Shown here in pieces: positions 9,145 through 18,650 of a stretch of DNA of 64,000 nt. The notes under the pieces were generated by a model. The model was not told where the DNA came from, searched no databases, and was given only the letters and a program-made list of their open reading frames with translations. How positions within the stretch are numbered: the first letter of the stretch is position 1; each line of letters opens with the position of its first letter. Origin of the DNA: Leifsonia xyli (GTDB lineage: Bacteria; Actinomycetota; Actinomycetes; Actinomycetales; Microbacteriaceae); contig CP014761.1 of the NCBI GenBank assembly GCA_001647635.1, forward strand, positions 1,488,001 to 1,552,000. The letters run 5' to 3'. Made by a program: the position numbers and the translations under genes.

Positions 9145-10497
9145 TCAGCCGTTGTGGCTCTTGTACGTCGGAAGGTACGTGTCGGCCTGCTTGAGCGCGA
9201 ACTTCTGCAGGTCGACGCTCGGCAGCTGCGGCAGGTCGGTGTGGTTGCGGCCGCCATCGAGCTTGTTCACGACGCTGTCGACCTTACCCGGCACGTTGAT
9301 CAGCTCTGCCCCCTTGTTGTAGAGCGCGCTGCCCTGGCGGTACGCCGCCGTGGCGGTGAGGATGCTGAACTCGCCCGCCTTCACGTCGTGCGTCACGGCG
9401 CGCACCACGTTCTGGTCGAGGCCCGTCAGCGTCCGCAGGGCCTTCGCCTTGTCCGCTCCGTTCGTGACGAGCGCCTTGTAGGCCTCGCGCTGCGCCGCGG
9501 CCGATTCGCCGGCGGCCTTCCAGACGTTCAGGTCCTTGGCCGGGTTCTCGAACAGCTTCTTGGTGGCCGACTTCATCAGCCGCTTGCCGATCTGCGCCTT
9601 GAGCATCGCGTTGGGGCTCGTGCGCACGCCGGCGACGGCCTTCGGGATGCGGGCGAGGCCCTTGATGCGGGCGGCCTTGCCGAGGAACGAGAAGATGCGT
9701 CCGCCGAAGATGCTGAGCACGACGGTGACGGCGGCGCCGAGGATGTCGAGGAACGTGCCCTCGCCGTTCGCGAACTTGACCACCGCGTCCACGAGCTTGA
9801 TGATCGCTGCGGCGAGCGCGATGACGGCGAGCACCTGCCCGAGGATGGGGACCCACGACAGGAAGATGGCGAGCACGCCGGCGATGTCGCCGATCGTCTC
9901 GATGACATCCATCACCTTGTCCCAGAAGCCGGGGTTCTTGAGCCCGTTGTTGTGGTGGTCGACCACGTCGACGATCGCGCTCACCGCCTTCTCGGCGGCG
10001 CGGTTCTTGCGCTCGCGGGCGTCGTACCAGGCCTGATGCGCCGCCTGGAGGGCCGCGTTGGCGGCACGGGCGGCGTCGTCGGCCTTGTCGGCGGCCTTGC
10101 CCGCGTCGGCGGCGTCCTCCGGCTTGGCGCTCTGCTGGGTGGTGTGCGCGGTGGTCGCGGCCTTGTGCGCGGCGTCGGCGTCGCCCTGCTTCTCGTTGAT
10201 GAGGGTGATCGCCTTCTCGGCGTCGTCCTGCGCGCCGCGCAGCTCTCCCGCATACGCGAGCAGGGCGGCGGCCGTCTTCGCGTAGCGGTCCTTGGCTTTG
10301 TCGATGTCGTCGGCGGTGTCGCGCGACATCTCCTGCAGCTTGGAGACGGCCTGGGACGTGTAGCCGTCGAGGTCGTGGATCTTCTTCAGCTCCGTGACGG
10401 AGCGCTGGATGGCCTCGCCGATGGACTGGTAGTGCCGGGCCTTGGCCTCGAGTACGCCGGGGTCGCCGGTGAGGGGCTGGAACTCCGTGTCGCTCAC
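9145..10497 (-). CDS. Putative type VII secretion substrate
   Basis: A 450-residue protein starting at the GTG at 10497, which overlaps the previous stop as GTGA. The opening (about residues 1-60, GDPGVLEAKARHYQSIGEAI) resembles the helical T7SS signal domain of LXG/WXG-type effectors. Residues about 60-170 are Ala/Asp/Lys-rich coiled-coil-like sequence. Two hydrophobic helices follow (about 190-225 and 235-260), then a basic 190-residue C-terminal part with no recognised toxin or enzyme motif. It is preceded by a 100-residue helical partner, as is usual for such substrates. Secretion is inferred from this arrangement. Confidence 0.65.
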   Translation of the reverse strand: MSDTEFQPLTGDPGVLEAKARHYQSIGEAIQRSVTELKKIHDLDGYTSQAVSKLQEMSRDTADDIDKAKDRYAKTAAALLAYAGELRGAQDDAEKAITLINEKQGDADAAHKAATTAHTTQQSAKPEDAADAGKAADKADDAARAANAALQAAHQAWYDARERKNRAAEKAVSAIVDVVDHHNNGLKNPGFWDKVMDVIETIGDIAGVLAIFLSWVPILGQVLAVIALAAAIIKLVDAVVKFANGEGTFLDILGAAVTVVLSIFGGRIFSFLGKAARIKGLARIPKAVAGVRTSPNAMLKAQIGKRLMKSATKKLFENPAKDLNVWKAAGESAAAQREAYKALVTNGADKAKALRTLTGLDQNVVRAVTHDVKAGEFSILTATAAYRQGSALYNKGAELINVPGKVDSVVNKLDGGRNHTDLPQLPSVDLQKFALKQADTYLPTYKSHNG

Positions 10498-10796
10498 TTG
10501 TGCGCTCCGCTCTTGTCGGCTTCGACGGCCTTGGCGAGATCCCCGTCCACCTTCACGAAGTTGTCGGCGACCGCGGCGATGACCTGCTGCACGTTCTTCA
10601 CGTTCTCGGTCATCTCCTTGCGCTTCTCGTTCCACTTGTGCGCGAAGTCGCGGACGTGATCGTGGAGGTCGTCATGCCCGGTCGCGTCGGCGACCCCGTC
10701 GCTGAAGTCGTCGGCGTTCTGGAACTCGCGCACGACGGCGTCGAGGTCGTCGCGCAGCTGCACCAGTTCGTCCAGCTTGAGTACGAGATCGGCCAC
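10494..10796 (-). CDS. Small helical WXG100-like partner protein
   Basis: A 100-residue, largely helical protein encoded immediately upstream of, and overlapping (GTGA), the substrate-like gene. The GTG at 10796 has a strong AGGGGAGG site; longer starts further upstream would run through the divergent promoter region. A W-containing segment (HKWNEKRKEM) sits near residues 54-63, and the C-terminal half is amphipathic. Small helical partners of this kind pair with LXG-type substrates for targeting to EssC-type ATPases. The role here is inferred from size, pattern and position. Confidence 0.6.
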   Translation of the reverse strand: MADLVLKLDELVQLRDDLDAVVREFQNADDFSDGVADATGHDDLHDHVRDFAHKWNEKRKEMTENVKNVQQVIAAVADNFVKVDGDLAKAVEADKSGAHK

Positions 10797-10911
10797 TGTT
10801 CCTCCCCTGTCGTTCGATCCTGCCGAAGCCAACGTACCGGTGGCCCAGCGCGAAGCCGATGGGGAGCGGTCCCCATCCCCCTCTATCGGAGGTACTGGGT
10901 ATGGTGCAGAA
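10797..10911. promoter_or_regulatory. Divergent promoter region of the type VII-like locus
   Basis: These 115 bases separate the leftward substrate operon from the rightward EssC-like gene. On the plus strand TATGGT (10900-10905) lies six bases before the GTG at 10912, fitting a leaderless transcript. A GGAGGT at 10888-10893 is too far from the GTG to serve as its ribosome binding site. On the minus strand the AGGGGAGG before 10796 is the ribosome binding site of the partner gene. Confidence 0.5.
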
Positions 10912-13900
10912 GTGCGACTGAAACTGACTCTCGCCCGCCCGTCCGGCAGCAGCGATGACATCGTCGTCACCGCGGACGCCGCGGCCAGCATCTCCGAGGT
11001 CGCGGCCACGATCGCGCGCATCGATCCGCGCCGCACCGGCCCGGTCGCCGCGCCCGGCGCGTTGACTCTGCGTGCACAGCTGCCGGGACAGGCCGACCCG
11101 CTGATCCTGCCGCCCGACGCACCGGTCGGCGAGGCATGGATCGGGAGCGGCGCGACGGTCGCACTGGCCGACGCCGGGCTGCACTACGCGGCCCCGGAGC
11201 TCGGCGACGTGCCGGTGATCGCGACGCTGCGCATCCTGAACGGGCCCCAGGAGGGCGCGACGTTTCCGCTGCGGGCGGGGACGACGGTGCTCGGCCGCGA
11301 CGAGTCCTGCGACATCGTGCTGGAGGACCCGCTCGTCTCGAAGCGCCACGTCCGGTTTGAGGCGGGCGACGGCGTCGAGGTCGTCGATCTGGGCTCGGCG
11401 AACGGCGTCGTCGTCGACGGCGGCCTTGTGACGCGGTTCACCGTGCGTCGCGCCGAGACGCTGCTGCTGGGCGACACCGAGGTCGAGCTGGAGGTGCGGG
11501 CGGCGTCCGAGCTACCGGCCGCGACGCCGACCGCCGGCCCGATCTTCTTCAACCGGTCCCCGCGCGTCGAGCGACGCTATGCGGGCCAGGTCTTCCAGGC
11601 GCCGGAGGTGCCCGGCGAGAAGGACGACCCGCCCTTCCCGCTGCTCGCGATGATCACTCCGCTGCTGCTCGGCGGCGCGATGTTCCTCCTGACCAAGAAC
11701 CCCACCTCGCTGCTCTTCGTGCTGCTGTCGCCGGTCATGCTGGCCGGCAACTACGTCAGCAACCGGACCCGCGGCAAGCGCAAGCTGAAGAAGCAGATCG
11801 CGGTGTTCGAGCAGCGGCTGGAGGCGCTGTCCACCAAGCTGGACCAGGAGCGCGTCACCGAGGTGCGCGTGCGGCAGGCCGAGACGCCGACGACCGCCGA
11901 CGCCCTGTCGGAGGCGATCCAGCGCGGCCCGATGCTGTGGACGCGGCGGCCCGAGCACTGGTCGTTCCTCAATCTGCAGCTGGGCCGCGGCTCCATGCGC
12001 TCGCGCAACAGCGTGCAGGCGGTCGACCGCGCGGAGCTGATCGAGGAGTTCCAGGAGCGGTTGGACGCGGTGGTCTCCGCCCACGAGCGCGTGGACGACG
12101 TGCCGGTGCTCGACAACCTCTACGAGTCCGGCGCGCTCGGAATCGCCGGCCCCGCGGATCTCACCGCCGGATCGGTCAACTCCGTGCTGGTGCAGCTCAC
12201 CGCGCTGCACTCCCCCGCCGAGCTCGCCGTCGCCGCCCTGGTGTCGCCGCGCTGGTCGCGCGAGCTCTCCTGGCTCAAGTGGATGCCGCACACCTCCTCG
12301 CCGCACAGCCCGCTGCCGGGCGGCCACCTCGCCGACAGCGCGTCCAGCGCCGCGGGTGTGCTGAGCGCGCTCGAAGGGCTGATCGAGGAGCGGCTGGCGG
12401 CCGCCCGAAACGGCGTGCAGCGACGTGGCGCGATGGAGCAGGAGCGCGCCGCCCTGGAACGCGGTGCGGAGGTCGGCCGGTCGCAGACGACCGACGGAAC
12501 ACCGTCGCCGGTCCCCGCTGTGGTGGTGGTCATCTCCGATGACGTCGCTGTCGACCGCGCCCGGCTCGTGCAGCTGGCGGAGGCGGCCGCGGACGCCGGG
12601 GTCTTCCCGATCTGGGTGTCGGAGGACGTGGCCGCGCTCCCCGCCGTCTGCCGCACCTTCCTGCAGCACACGGACCAGCCGCACCGCGCCCGCGCCGGCT
12701 TCGTCCGGCTGGGCGAGACGGTCGAGGACGTGGTGACCGAGCCGGTCAGCACCGCGACCGCACTCGACTATGCGAAGCGGATGGCGCCGGTCATCGACGC
12801 CGGCGCGCTCGTCGCCGACGCGAGCGACCTGCCGCGGTCCATCTCGCTCGTCACGCTGCTCGGGCACGAGCTGGCCGAGTCGTCGAGCGCTGTCGTCGAC
12901 CGCTGGCGTCAGAACGCATCCATCCACGACCGGTCGTCGGCCGCGCGCCCGGCACGCCGACGGCCCGGCACGCTGCGCGCCACGATCGGCTCCGCCGGCG
13001 TGGACGCCATGCACCTCGACCTGCGCACGCAGGGGCCGCACGCGCTGGTCGGTGGCACGACCGGCGCCGGCAAGAGCGAGTTCCTGCAGGCGTGGGTGCT
13101 CGGGATGGCCGCCGAGTACAGCCCGGACCGGGTCACCTTCCTCTTCGTCGACTACAAGGGCGGATCGGCCTTCGCGGACTGCGTCAGCCTCCCGCACTGC
13201 GTCGGCCTGGTCACCGACCTGAGCCCGCACCTCGTCCGCCGCGCGCTCACCAGCCTGCGCGCCGAGCTGCACCACCGCGAGCACCTGCTCAACCGCAAGA
13301 AGGCCAAGGACCTGCTCGAGCTGGAGAAGCGCGGCGACCCCGACAGCCCGCCCGCGCTGGTGCTCGTCATCGACGAGTTCGCGGCCCTGGTCGGCGAGGT
13401 GCCGGAGTTCGTGGACGGCGTGGTCGACATCGCGCAGCGCGGACGCTCGCTCGGCATCCACCTCATCATGGCGACGCAGCGCCCGGCAGGCGTCATCAAG
13501 GACAACCTGCGCGCCAACACCAACCTCCGCATCGCGCTGCGCATGGCGGACGAGTCGGACAGCCAGGACGTCGTCGGCGTTGCGGATGCGGCCCACTTCG
13601 ACTTAGGGCTCCCGGGCCGCGGCATGGCGAAGACCGGGCCGGGGCGGCTCGTGCGGTTCCAGTCCGCGTACGCAGGCGGATGGACCACGCGGGAGCCGGA
13701 GCGCGCCGGCGTCGAGGTCGCGGAGCTGCGCTTCGGCGGCGAGGTGCGCTGGGAGGAGGAGCAGGCCGTCGAGGAGCCGGAGCGCGACCTCGGGCCGACC
13801 GACCAGCAGCGGCTGGTCGCCTCGATCGTGCGCGCGCAGGCCGCGGCTCACATCCCCGCTCCCCGGCGGCCGTGGCTCGACGAGCTCGCGGCGGCCTACG

Positions 13901-15425
13901 ACCTCGGCCTGCTCCGCCAGCGCACGGACGCCGAGCTGCTGCTGGGAGTCGCGGACATCCCGGACCGGCAGGAGCAACGACCCGTCTACTTCCAGCCGGA
14001 CGTCGACGGCAACATCGCCGTCTACGGCACCGGCGGCTCGGGCAAGTCGACCGTGCTGCGCACCCTCGCCTCCGCCGCAGCGATCACCCGCGCGGCGGCC
14101 CGGTGCACGTGTACGGTCTCGACTTCGGCGCGGGCAGCCTGCGGATGCTCGAGAAGCTGCCGCACGTCGGGTCGGTGATCGCGGGCGACGACCCCGAGCG
14201 GATCATCCGCCTGTTCCGGATGCTCAAGGAGACCCTGGAGGATCGCGGCCCGCGCTTCGCCGAGGCCAACGCGTCGAACATCACCGAGTACCGCTCGCTG
14301 ACCGGGCGGCACGACGAGCCGCGCATCCTGCTGCTGGTGGACGGCTTCCCCGCCTTCCGCGAGGACTTCGAGATCCCCGCCGGGCGATCGCAATGGTACG
14401 ACGTTTTCCGCGACCTGCTCGCCGACGGACGTCGACTCGGAATGCACGTCGCGCTCGCCGGGGACCGCGCGGGCGCCGTCCCGACCGCGATCGGCTCCCT
14501 CGTGCAGCGCCGCGTCGTGCTGAGGCTCGCGGACGACGGCTATGGGATGCTCGACGTGCCCTCCGACATCCTGTCGCCGGCATCCCCTCCCGGCCGCGCC
14601 ATCGTCGACGGCTACGAGACGCAGGTCGCCGTCCTCGGCGGCTCGCGCGCGGTGGCGGACCAGTCGGAGGCGATCCGTCGGCTGGCGGAGGCGATGGAGC
14701 GCGCGGGCATCGTGCCGGCGCCGGTGGTCGGCTCGATGCCGAAGGAGCTCGCCCCCTCGTCGCTGCCGGACAGCATCGGCGGGCAGCCGGTGCTCGGCGT
14801 CGGCGACGTCGACCTGGGACCGCTCGGCTTCGAGCCGTCGGGGACGCTGCTCGTCGCGGGCCCTCCGGCGAGCGGCCGGACCACCGCGCTCGCGGCCATC
14901 GCGGACGCCGTCGCCCGCTTCGACGCGGAGACGCGCCTCTACTACGTGGGCAGCGCGCGGTCGCCGCTCGCCGCGTCCGGCGTCTGGACCGACCGGGCGC
15001 TGACCCCGGCCGAGGCCGCGGAGCTGGCGAAGGACCTCGCGGCCGCGGTCGCCGATCCGGACACCGAGGGACGGATCGCGGTGTTCGTCGAGGCGATCGG
15101 CGACTTCCTTCAGACGCCGGCGGACTCCGCGCTCGTCGAGCTGATCCGCGCCGTGCGCCGCAGCGACCACCTGCTGGTGGCCGAGGCGGAGACCAGCGCC
15201 TGGGGGTCGTCGTGGCCGCTGCTCGGCGAGGTCAAGAACGGCCGTCGCGGTCTGCTGCTGCAGCCGGACGCGATCGAGGGCGACCTGCTGCTGAAGACCC
15301 CGCTTCCCCGGTTGAACCGGTCGGAGTTCCCTCCTGGGCGCGGGGTGTTCATCCAGAAGGGCGGCTTCACGCGCGTGCAGGTGCCCTTGGTGGATGCCTC
15401 GCTGCCGGCGCACGTCCGGGTCTGA
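10912..15425 (+). pseudogene. EssC/EccC-like FHA-FtsK/SpoIIIE secretion ATPase, frame broken by one base
   Basis: Joined across one missing base, this encodes about 1504 residues. It has an FHA domain (about residues 105-190, with LGRDESCDIVLEDP and SKRHVRF), two membrane spans (about 240-285) and tandem FtsK/SpoIIIE-type ATPase domains. The first P-loop is GGTTGAGKSEF (about 714) with a Walker B ending LVIDEF. The second is GTGGSGKST (about 1040). The third is degenerate, GPPASGRTT. Such ATPases drive type VII secretion. The frame is lost near 14092-14094: the first frame runs to a stop at 14178, while the matching C-terminal third (PVHVYGLDFGAGSL onwards) continues one base out of register to 15425. 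Coding quality is equal on both sides, so either a recent mutation or a sequencing error is possible. Confidence 0.85.
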
Positions 15426-15431
15426 GCGGGG

Positions 15432-15926
15432 TCACTCCTCCTCGTCGCGTTCCCAGGGCCAGCGCGGGCGTCCGCGCTGCCGGAACCGCCCGACCAGTAC
15501 CAGCTGGTACAGCAGGGTGACGAGGAACGCCGCCAGGCCGACGGTGATCGCCGGCCAGCGCAGCAGTTGCGAGAACGCGAACAGCACGTAGTGGAACGGG
15601 TCGTCCGGATGCGCGAACGCGCCCGCGATGCCGCCCGCGGCGATGAAGACGGCGTAGCAGGCGACCCCGACCCCGAGCGCCACGCCCGGGGACACCCGCT
15701 GGCGGTCGGCGGGCACGCGGACACCGAGCACGATGAGGAAGACCAGCAGCATCGCGGATGCCGCGATCACCATGATCGGCCCGAGCAGCGGACCCGCCGC
15801 CGGGTCGTCGATCGGGTCGCTGTCGGTCGCGAGGGCGATCAGCCCGAAGGCGGCGACGAGCAGGGCGAGGTAGAGCCCGGTCGCGAAGAACGCGACCACG
15901 ACGGCGTACGCACGCTCGTCACGCAT
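15432..15926 (-). CDS. Four-span membrane protein (possibly DUF6121)
   Basis: A 164-residue protein with four hydrophobic segments (about residues 7-31, 45-70, 80-105 and 122-148) and a charged C-terminus rich in Arg and Glu. It resembles the DUF6121 group found in Microbacteriaceae, but this is from memory and not verified. It converges with the secretion ATPase gene and ends six bases from it. It is followed upstream, 15 bases away, by the longer membrane gene at 15941. Function unknown. Confidence 0.65.
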   Translation of the reverse strand: MRDERAYAVVVAFFATGLYLALLVAAFGLIALATDSDPIDDPAAGPLLGPIMVIAASAMLLVFLIVLGVRVPADRQRVSPGVALGVGVACYAVFIAAGGIAGAFAHPDDPFHYVLFAFSQLLRWPAITVGLAAFLVTLLYQLVLVGRFRQRGRPRWPWERDEEE

Positions 15927-15940
15927 GGATCACCCGCCGG

Positions 15941-17086
15941 TCAGTACCCCTGCTGCGTGTACGCGGCGGCGGCCTGGTTCTGCGCGTCGGCGACCTGCTG
16001 CTCGTAGTCGGCCTGCGCCTCGGCGTTGCGCGCCTTCAGCTTGCGGCCGCGGGCGGCGAGCCAGGCGCCGGTCCAGATCGAGATCTCGCGGGCGATGACG
16101 CCGGCGAGCACCGCGAACGGGTTCACCCACGCGCTGCGGAGGAGGACGTTGAACTCGCTCGGAGTGCGGAGCCAGTACTGGGCATCCACCAGGTTGGCGC
16201 CGATGTAGACGAGGTAGACGAACACCGCGACGAACAGGCCGCCGAGGATGTAGGCCCACCAGCGGGCGCGGTTCAGGATCTGGATGAGCACGACCATCCC
16301 GATGAAGAACGCGAGCACGGGAGCCCAGCCGCGGAGGCCGAATGCCGGACCGCCGGTGAAGAACTGGAGCAGCGCGGGCCCGAACTCGTCGCTCGGCGTG
16401 AGCAGCGAGCCGACGATGAGCACAGCGGCGGCCCAGAGCGCAGCGAAGGCGACGGTCCCGACGAGGGCGATCAGGATGCCGACGCCGCGGTTGCTCTTCT
16501 TCTTGGGCGGCTCGGGGCGCGCGAGATAGATCGGGGCGACCGGCTGCGGGGTCCCCGTCGTGGCGGCCGCGGCTGCGGCACCGGCCGCGGCGGGGGCGCC
16601 TGCGCTGGTCGCCTCGCCCGCCGGAGCGGTCGGGTACGCGGTGGTCGGGGCGTCGGTGTTCTCCCGCAGGTTCGCGGCCTCGGCGGCGGCGATGACCGGG
16701 GTGGCGGACTCGGCCGGGGATGCGGTGTCGACCGTGGCGTCTCCGGCGGCGGTCGCGCCGGCGGCACCCGGCTGCGCGCTGTTGCGCGCGACAGCGGCGG
16801 CGACGTCGTCATCCGACGCGACGACGGGCTCCGGCTCGGCGATGGCGGTGCGGGGCTGCGGCTCCGGCGTGGCCGGCACGGCGGCGGCGTCCTCCTCCGC
16901 GGGACGGTTGAGGTGTCCGCGCGCGGAGACGGGCTGCGACGGCGGCTCCACCACCTGCGCCCCCGTGTCGGTGGCGGGCTCCGCGGCGGCCGACTCGGCC
17001 GGGGCGGTCGCGGGCGCGACCTGGTCGGCGTCGGGCGCGGGCTCGTAGGTAGACCGCTTCGGCGCGGACTCCGGCGTGTCGCTCAT
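15941..17086 (-). CDS. Membrane protein with long Ala/Pro-rich N-terminus
   Basis: A 381-residue protein with two parts. Residues 1 to about 205 are low-complexity, rich in Ala, Pro, Glu and Thr, and probably disordered. Residues about 208-345 contain four membrane spans beginning after a KKKSNRG basic cluster. The tail is helical and Gln/Ala-rich, ending AAAAYTQQGY. The ATG at 17086 has a GGAGGAG site. It follows pilO by 86 bases on the same strand, so it could be the last gene of the pilus transcript, but no known pilus protein matches. Function unknown. Confidence 0.65.
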   Translation of the reverse strand: MSDTPESAPKRSTYEPAPDADQVAPATAPAESAAAEPATDTGAQVVEPPSQPVSARGHLNRPAEEDAAAVPATPEPQPRTAIAEPEPVVASDDDVAAAVARNSAQPGAAGATAAGDATVDTASPAESATPVIAAAEAANLRENTDAPTTAYPTAPAGEATSAGAPAAAGAAAAAATTGTPQPVAPIYLARPEPPKKKSNRGVGILIALVGTVAFAALWAAAVLIVGSLLTPSDEFGPALLQFFTGGPAFGLRGWAPVLAFFIGMVVLIQILNRARWWAYILGGLFVAVFVYLVYIGANLVDAQYWLRTPSEFNVLLRSAWVNPFAVLAGVIAREISIWTGAWLAARGRKLKARNAEAQADYEQQVADAQNQAAAAYTQQGY

Positions 17087-17172
17087 CCTGGCTCCTCCAT
17101 CGGCCCGGCGGGCCCGTTGCGCCCACTGTAGCAACGGGGCCCGCCGTGTCCAGGGAGGCGGGGCGGGTGGGG

Positions 17173-17898
17173 TTACTTGGTGGTCGTGGCCTTCGAGGGG
17201 TCGGTGAGCACGTAGAGGAAGCCGCTGAGCTTCGCATCGAAGCCCACACCTGCCTGGGCCTTGGTGATGGCCAGGCCGTTCACGAGGAAGAGGCGCTTGC
17301 CGGTCTGCACCGCTTTGATGAACGCCAGCAGCTCCTTCTCGCCGCCGCGCGCCGTCACGCTCACGGGGACGACCGTGAAGTTCTCTCCGGTGATGAGGGT
17401 GCTGGTGACCGGCGGGGCGCCCACCACGGGAGCGGGTGCGGGAGTCGCGGTCGGAGCGGGCGTCGCGCTGGGCGTGGGTGTGGGAGTGGCCGTCGATCCC
17501 GATCCCGGGGCCCCGGCTGCCGGCGCCGCCGCAGTGCCGTCGGCCTGCGGCAGCGCGTACGGCTTGCCGTCGCCCTGCGTGCTGGCGACGATGACGACAC
17601 CGCTGGAGGTGGCGAATCCGCTCAGCTCGTCGCTGAACGTCGGCCAATCGGCGGTCGACGGCACGGACGCCGAGAGGTCCACCAGTTGCTGCTTGAGCTT
17701 CGGCAGGTTCTCGCTGTCCTTCTTCATCTTCGCCAGCAGCGTGGCCTTGATCGCGTTGCCGCTCTCCACCTGCGCGGTCTGGGCGCTTGCCGCCGTCGCC
17801 GCGTCGAGTTGCGGCTGGATTCCGACGATCCATCCGAGGGCACCGATCACCACCATCACGAGGACGGAGCCGATGATCCAGAGTCTGGTCTTGTCCAT
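17173..17898 (-). CDS. pilO: Type IV pilus inner-membrane assembly protein, PilO-like
   Basis: A 241-residue bitopic protein with one N-terminal span (about residues 7-29), a coiled-coil-like stretch (about 35-75) and a C-terminal alpha/beta part interrupted by a Pro/Thr/Ala linker (about 125-160). That is the PilO plan: a short cytoplasmic end, one membrane helix, a coiled coil and a ferredoxin-like fold. It overlaps pilN by one base (ATGA arrangement at 17898). PilO pairs with PilN and links to PilM in the alignment complex of the pilus motor. The call rests on topology and the pilM-pilN-pilO order more than on sequence motifs. Confidence 0.75.
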   Translation of the reverse strand: MDKTRLWIIGSVLVMVVIGALGWIVGIQPQLDAATAASAQTAQVESGNAIKATLLAKMKKDSENLPKLKQQLVDLSASVPSTADWPTFSDELSGFATSSGVVIVASTQGDGKPYALPQADGTAAAPAAGAPGSGSTATPTPTPSATPAPTATPAPAPVVGAPPVTSTLITGENFTVVPVSVTARGGEKELLAFIKAVQTGKRLFLVNGLAITKAQAGVGFDAKLSGFLYVLTDPSKATTTK

Positions 17899-18650
17899 CA
17901 CTTGCCCTTCGTCTCGAACCGCTTGGTGAACCACTCATCGCTCAGGTGGATGACGACGGTCGAGGTGTAGACGCCGGTCTCGTCCCGATTGACCGCCCCG
18001 GCGGAGACGTCCGCGACGCCCTTGATCTTCTGGATGGACGTCACCCAGGCCGAGATGTCGGGGAACCCCGCGCTCGCGGTGACGACCGTCACGGTCGCGA
18101 TCCGCGGCCCCTGGAGCGGGTCCGCGGACTGCTGGTAGACGGCGATCGGCGAGGCCGAGTCGATCGTCGTGGACGTCATCTTCAGACCGGCAGGCTCCAC
18201 CGTGCCGATCGCCGTGATGAACGACTCCCAGTCGACCTCCGTGGAGGCGCCGACCTGCTGGGCCGCGGCGGCGATGTCCACCTGGTTCTGCACGTTCCGC
18301 ACCTGGACGTACTTCTGCTGCTGCGCCAGAAGGTCGTTGGTGCGCGCCTGGGCGGCGAGCATCTGCGCCTGTGCCATGACGTTGAGTCCGAAGGCTCCCG
18401 CCACCGCCATCACGACGACGAGGAGGACGGCCAGGACGCCCCAGGTGAAGCCGCGCCGGGTGCGTGCGTTGCGCCGGGCGGAGCGTACCTCCGGGGGGAG
18501 CAGGTCGACACGGGGGTCTCCGCCGATGACGAGACCCTCGAGCTCCGGCACCGTTGCGGGAACCGCCGCCTTCGGCTGCTTGGTGCGCTTGGCCGGTTTC
18601 TCGGCCGGGGTCTCCGGCGGGTCGGTCGGACGGCGGAGGCTGATGGTCAT
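17898..18650 (-). CDS. pilN: Type IV pilus assembly protein PilN-like
   Basis: A 250-residue protein with a Lys/Pro-rich cytoplasmic start, the PilN-type signature DLLPPEVRSARR (about residues 49-60) just before a single membrane span (about 68-95), a coiled coil and a C-terminal domain. In other systems the short N-terminal motif of PilN binds the cytoplasmic actin-like PilM. The stop overlaps the pilO start, and the start at 18650 overlaps the pilM stop as ATGA. The 45-residue Lys/Pro extension before the binding motif is longer than usual. Confidence 0.85.
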   Translation of the reverse strand: MTISLRRPTDPPETPAEKPAKRTKQPKAAVPATVPELEGLVIGGDPRVDLLPPEVRSARRNARTRRGFTWGVLAVLLVVVMAVAGAFGLNVMAQAQMLAAQARTNDLLAQQQKYVQVRNVQNQVDIAAAAQQVGASTEVDWESFITAIGTVEPAGLKMTSTTIDSASPIAVYQQSADPLQGPRIATVTVVTASAGFPDISAWVTSIQKIKGVADVSAGAVNRDETGVYTSTVVIHLSDEWFTKRFETKGK

